NCBI GenBank assembly: GCA_016218485.1
Contig: JACRDY010000020.1
Coordinates: 1-15,380, forward strand
Source of the DNA: Candidatus Falkowiibacteriota bacterium
GTDB taxonomy: Bacteria > Patescibacteriota > Patescibacteriia > JACRDY01
Length of the DNA stretch: 15,380 nucleotides
Direction: 5' to 3'
Part shown: positions 12,671 to 15,380 of the stretch, piece after piece
How the letters are laid out: each line of letters begins with the position of its first letter
Numbering within the stretch: the stretch's first letter is position 1
The notes under the pieces: model-generated
Database searches by the model: none
What the model saw: only the letters and a program-made list of their open reading frames with translations
What the model was told of the DNA's origin: nothing
Translations under genes and position numbers: made by a program

Positions 12671-13769
12671 CCAAGAGTATCGCCGCGATCCAAGGAAAGG
12701 CCACGGTCACGTCGCTCTGAATAATCTGGTAGTAGCTCTTGGTGGACAGCTTGTCCCAGGTGATTTTCTCTTTCCCGCCGGCGCCGGAGTACGAGCCGTA
12801 CGACATCGGCGACGAGCCAATCTCAATAAACCCGGCCCAGTCGCGGATGTTCTTGAGACGCAAATCATGCTTGAGGGACGGGACCAGGCAAATCGGAAAA
12901 TCCGCGGAAATACCGCCGCCCAGCTGTAGGAAAGCGATCGGGTGCTGTTTGGACTCTTTCAAATACCAATCATAGAGCAGATGGAAATACTCCAGGCCGC
13001 TCTTCATCACGTTCGAGCTGACGACCGTGTCCCCCTTTGGCTTGTGCGGCCCGGCGTAGGTATAACTGGAAAAAATATTCCCCATGGTTGAGTCTTCAAA
13101 CCCTGGCACCACGATCGGGATATTTTTCTGGTACGCGGCGTAAGCCCAGCAGTCAGCCGGATTGGCCCGCCGATCCGGGGAAATTAGTTTGGTTGAAAAG
13201 AGTCGGCGGAAATACTCGTGCGGAAAATACCGTTTCCCCTGCCGCTCGGCTTGTTGCCACATCTTCAGAAGATGCGGCTCCATGATCCGGACACTCTCGT
13301 CTTCGGGCAGGAAGGTGTCAGTGATCCGGCGCAGGCCCGCGTCGCGCAGTTCCGCTTCTTGGCGCGGCGTCAGCTCGGTATAGCGCGGGATGTAGGCGTA
13401 GTGCGAGTGGGCCACGTAGCGATAGTATGACTCTTCGTGATTAGCGCCGGTGGCGGAAATCAGGTGGACCTTATTTTTCCGGATCAGTTCAGCGAGCATA
13501 ATCCCCACCTGGAATGAGCTGAGCGCCCCGGCCAGCGTAACGACCAGCTTACCGCCATGCGCCAGATGATTTTTCAGCCACAGCGCCGACTGGACCGTCG
13601 CGCCGCCGTTGCAGTGTCGCAGCGCTCGCTCGGCATAAGCGGAAATCACGCCGGTTTTTCGCTTTTTCAGGTAATCCCCCAGCGAATCTTTGACTATCTG
13701 AGATTCATTTTCTTTGACGATGAACTGACGCAAGCCGGCTGAAAGTTTTTCAAATTTACTTTTTGGCAT
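12663..13769 (-). CDS. Deoxyhypusine-synthase-family protein, possibly homospermidine synthase
   Basis: A 368-residue member of the NAD-dependent deoxyhypusine synthase family, which moves an aminobutyl group from an amine donor to an acceptor. Family features: LVVTLAGALSSF (74-85) and HLISATGANHEES for the NAD-binding core, VPGFEDSTMGN, LGGGISADFPI, and the C-terminal TWDK with Lys340, aligning with the catalytic Lys329 of the human enzyme; Trp338 and Glu334 also align. In GSYSGAGG, Tyr327 (and Tyr324) replace aspartates of the human GSDSGA region that help bind spermidine. Bacteria generally lack the eIF5A substrate, and a putrescine operon ends next to this gene, so a free-amine product such as homospermidine is plausible but unproven. 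Starts at ATG 13769; no Shine-Dalgarno site. Its stop codon lies inside a repeat. Confidence 0.88.
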   Translation of the reverse strand: MPKSKFEKLSAGLRQFIVKENESQIVKDSLGDYLKKRKTGVISAYAERALRHCNGGATVQSALWLKNHLAHGGKLVVTLAGALSSFQVGIMLAELIRKNKVHLISATGANHEESYYRYVAHSHYAYIPRYTELTPRQEAELRDAGLRRITDTFLPEDESVRIMEPHLLKMWQQAERQGKRYFPHEYFRRLFSTKLISPDRRANPADCWAYAAYQKNIPIVVPGFEDSTMGNIFSSYTYAGPHKPKGDTVVSSNVMKSGLEYFHLLYDWYLKESKQHPIAFLQLGGGISADFPICLVPSLKHDLRLKNIRDWAGFIEIGSSPMSYGSYSGAGGKEKITWDKLSTKSYYQIIQSDVTVAFPWIAAILLGL

Positions 13770-13801
13770 AGGGATATATGAGTAATAATCAAGGCTCCTC
13801 T

Positions 13802-13829
13802 ATTTTATAACTCTGCCGGTAAAAAACAA
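13802..13829 (-). promoter_or_regulatory. Possible promoter of the deoxyhypusine-synthase-like gene
   Basis: On the minus strand TTGTTT (13829-13824), a 16-bp spacer and TAAAAT (13807-13802). Placement is right for the ATG at 13769, but the -35 is a weak match. Confidence 0.35.
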
Positions 13830-13864
13830 GGGGGGTTGTATCTTTGGTGTGTCTTTACAGTTTG

Positions 13865-13933
13865 GCTCGAACCAACAACTACTAGCCTAGCATCCGCCGG
13901 CTGGCGGACTAATCCACTAAGCTAAGGGTGCAC
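13865..13933 (-). other. tRNA-like fragment containing a palindrome
   Basis: On the minus strand the segment opens GCACCCTTAGCTTAGTGGATTAG, resembling a tRNA acceptor strand and D-arm, and about 35 nt later shows TTGGTTCGAGCCAA, resembling a T-arm with a loop one base short. Between them, where the anticodon arm should be, lies tccgccagccggcgga (13908-13893), a GC palindrome related to that at 2195-2224. No 3' acceptor strand AGGGTGC follows and no usable anticodon loop exists. It is not a working tRNA; it may be a relic or a coincidence. The rest of 13770-13935 shows only the promoter candidate at 13802-13829. Confidence 0.25.
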
Positions 13934-13935
13934 TT

Positions 13936-14097
13936 CTATCTCGGTTTACCCATTCCAGCAGGGGAAACATATTTCACAAAATATTTATAGATCAGAAACC
14001 TGGGGATGAATTCGCACGAACATTTTATCTTCAACTTCTTAAATGTATCTAGTTTAACATTAGTATATTTATCGCGTATTATCTTTCTTGCGCTCAT
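13936..14097 (-). CDS. Small basic ORF coupled to the GNAT-like gene
   Basis: A 53-codon open frame, MSARKIIRDKYTNV..., whose ATG shares one base with the TGA stop of the gene at 14097-14987 (TGATG), an arrangement typical of translational coupling. It is Lys/Arg-rich, with a CSC motif and an aromatic stretch (FIPRFLIYKYFVKYV) that could be amphipathic. I recognise no family. The stop-start overlap is the main argument for it; the AT-rich composition means a chance frame of this size is quite possible. Confidence 0.3.
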   Translation of the reverse strand: MSARKIIRDKYTNVKLDTFKKLKIKCSCEFIPRFLIYKYFVKYVSPAGMGKPR

Positions 14098-14987
14098 CAC
14101 GAGAAAATAAATTTAACTCTCTTAAATCCTTTAATTGGTTGAATAATCTCCTCTTCTAAAATTTTATAAACAAGCTGTTTATGTTTTCCCCATGCTTTAT
14201 CATCTTCAAAATTTTCGCGCGAACGGATATACCAGCTATCCCACCACTTTCTCAAAATCTGTTCCAATCTATCAACTGGAATATTTCTGGGATGCCCAGC
14301 CATAGCTATCTGCAAATTCTCGAAGACCACAGTATTGTTGACTGGCGAACCATCTGCATTCCATTCCAACGGCGGCAATCGATAATACATTTGTTCATCG
14401 TTATCCGGCCGATAAAGTCTTTTCATGCCGTTTCCCTTTTCTATTTCTACGCCATTCCAATAGGCTTCAGATTTATTAACGGCCTCGCAAATTAAAACAT
14501 TCAATTTTTGTTTTGGATCCATTAACTTTTGTTGATGTTTAGCTTCAGCTATAAGAAGCCTATCAGCTTCTTGGCTTATGCCTGAGCCACGATAACCTCG
14601 GAATCCTTCGAAGCCAGGTTTTTTTGCTTGTTTAACAACCGGGTAGCCAAGGTAATATTTTGCTTCAGTTAAGGTAAAACGTATCGCCAAAATACCACCC
14701 TGAACAGAACCGTAAGCCGCACCAACGATAGGCTTTTGTTTATCAAGTGGCTCTCTTAAGACAGTGGCTATAAAACGAACCTTTGGATCAGTTTGTTTCA
14801 TCTCTTCTTGCCAAGTTTTTAGAGGTTCTACTTCTCCGGGTTTAAAGTTTCTTAAAAGAAAATCATGGAACTCTAATAATGATTCCGACTCCGGCGAAGT
14901 AATAATTTCTGGTCCATTTTTAACAACGCGATCGGGCATTTCTCTTACATCTTGCGCTGGGAATCTCGCAAATTTTTCTGAAAACAT
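14097..14987 (-). CDS. Putative GNAT-like acetyltransferase, function unknown
   Basis: A 296-residue soluble protein. The only motif I can point to is FRGYRGSGISQEADRLLIAEA (129-149), which resembles the R-G-x-G-x-G/A acetyl-CoA loop and following helix of GNAT enzymes, preceded by a strand-rich stretch (IVGAAYGSVQGGILAIRFTLTEA, 87-109) that would fit the central sheet. The C-terminal half (LPPLEWNADGSPVNN to the end) is Trp/Arg-rich and unassigned. Its upstream neighbour is a decayed paralogue matching residues about 1-109, so a tandem duplication occurred. The region is clearly AT-richer than the operons to the left, which may indicate separate origin. Start ATG 14987 lies after AAAACAAAATAT, with no ribosome site. 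A PLP, nuclease or other fold is not suggested by any motif. Confidence 0.65.
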   Translation of the reverse strand: MFSEKFARFPAQDVREMPDRVVKNGPEIITSPESESLLEFHDFLLRNFKPGEVEPLKTWQEEMKQTDPKVRFIATVLREPLDKQKPIVGAAYGSVQGGILAIRFTLTEAKYYLGYPVVKQAKKPGFEGFRGYRGSGISQEADRLLIAEAKHQQKLMDPKQKLNVLICEAVNKSEAYWNGVEIEKGNGMKRLYRPDNDEQMYYRLPPLEWNADGSPVNNTVVFENLQIAMAGHPRNIPVDRLEQILRKWWDSWYIRSRENFEDDKAWGKHKQLVYKILEEEIIQPIKGFKRVKFIFS

Positions 14988-15366
14988 ATATTTTGTTTTT
15001 GGGGGTTGCCTAGGATAGCCAAATTATCTACTATCCTAGGTGCACGATGAGAAGCTTTCGTAAGAATAAATCGAAAAGCCAGAATTCCCTTCTGAACAGA
15101 GCCATATGCTGCACTTACAAGTTTATTCTCATCTTTGGGATCTCGTAGAGCAATAAGTATGTAACGGACATCAGGATTTTGGTTTGCGAGTTCTTTTTGC
15201 CAAACTTCTAAGGGTTCAATTTCTTCTGGTTTGAAAAAATGTCCAAGAAATACATGAAAATCCAAAAGGGTCTGAGAATCTGGATTTGTAATGACTTCCG
15301 CTGTCCCGGAAACTCTCCTATAGAGTTCACCGTCATTGGTGTTGTAGGGAATTTATCACCTGACAT
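14945..15366 (-). pseudogene. Decayed paralogue of the GNAT-like gene
   Basis: Residues DFHVFLGHFFKPEEIEPLEV through AAYGSVQKGILAFRFILTKA align closely with residues 41-109 of the downstream gene. The natural start is the ATG at 15366 (MSGDKFPTTP), just after a TATAATAAA stretch. That frame must shift by one base somewhere in about 15300-15345 to enter the conserved frame (AEVITNPDSQTLLDF). The rest of the protein is missing: after LTKA the frame runs through an inverted repeat (15009-15040) and ends at 14945, inside the start of the intact copy. An internal TTG at 15265 could start a 106-residue fragment. The frameshift alone could be a sequencing error, but the C-terminal loss cannot. Confidence 0.7.
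15009..15040. repeat. 10-bp inverted repeat at the paralogue break
   Basis: cctaggatag (15009-15018) and ctatcctagg (15031-15040) are perfect inverted copies separated by 12 nt. It sits exactly where the homology between the truncated and intact paralogues stops, upstream of the intact gene's ATG. No T tract follows on either strand, so it is not a clear terminator. Confidence 0.6.
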
Positions 15367-15380
15367 AAATTTATTATATA

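Noticed and set aside
13865..13933. Functional tRNA gene
   Set aside because: No anticodon loop, no matching 3' acceptor strand, and a T-loop one base short.

Overview
This window looks like chromosomal DNA of an uncultured bacterium, most likely a member of the Candidate Phyla Radiation (Patescibacteria, Parcubacteria-like). That is an inference. It rests on a cysteine-rich double zinc-ribbon protein of a type I know mainly from such genomes, few Shine-Dalgarno sites, a cobalamin-dependent class II ribonucleotide reductase, and intergenic hairpins built from short reshuffled AT-rich words. There are no rRNA genes, no intact tRNA, no CRISPR array, and no transposase or phage gene.

Layout. 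Positions 124-1122 (-) encode a tRNA-dihydrouridine synthase. Positions 1171-1568 (+) form a self-contained cassette: promoter, strong ribosome binding site, 90-residue two-helix membrane protein, terminator. Positions 1721-3391 (-) encode the cysteine-rich double zinc-ribbon protein, interrupted in frame by a perfect 30-bp palindrome. Positions 3622-4005 (+) encode a small acidic protein of unknown role, and 4078-4560 (-) a GNAT acetyltransferase. Positions 4564-4989 hold a GC-rich repeat island, a 30-bp-arm inverted repeat and a terminator.

Positions 8863-4925 (-) form a cobalamin/deoxynucleotide operon: promoter, folded leader of about 88 nt, ECF-type membrane substrate-binding component, class II ribonucleoside-triphosphate reductase (NrdJ), PduO-type cobalamin adenosyltransferase, ArsR-like regulator, terminator. 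The likely logic is import of a corrinoid, conversion to adenosylcobalamin, and use of that cofactor by NrdJ to make deoxynucleotides.

Positions 9173-12575 (+) form a polyamine operon: a short SpeA-type arginine decarboxylase, N-carbamoylputrescine amidase (aguB) and agmatine deiminase (aguA), giving a complete route from arginine to putrescine. Facing it at 12663-13769 (-) is a deoxyhypusine-synthase-family protein. It keeps the catalytic lysine but has tyrosine where the family has an amine-binding aspartate, so it may use putrescine rather than modify a protein.

The right end (13770-15380) is visibly AT-richer. It holds a tRNA-like fragment, a 53-codon ORF coupled to an upstream gene, a GNAT-like protein, and a frameshifted and truncated paralogue of that protein.

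The most unusual material is non-coding: mosaic hairpins in most intergenic gaps, two kinds of dispersed GC-rich palindrome, and the folded leader of the cobalamin operon.
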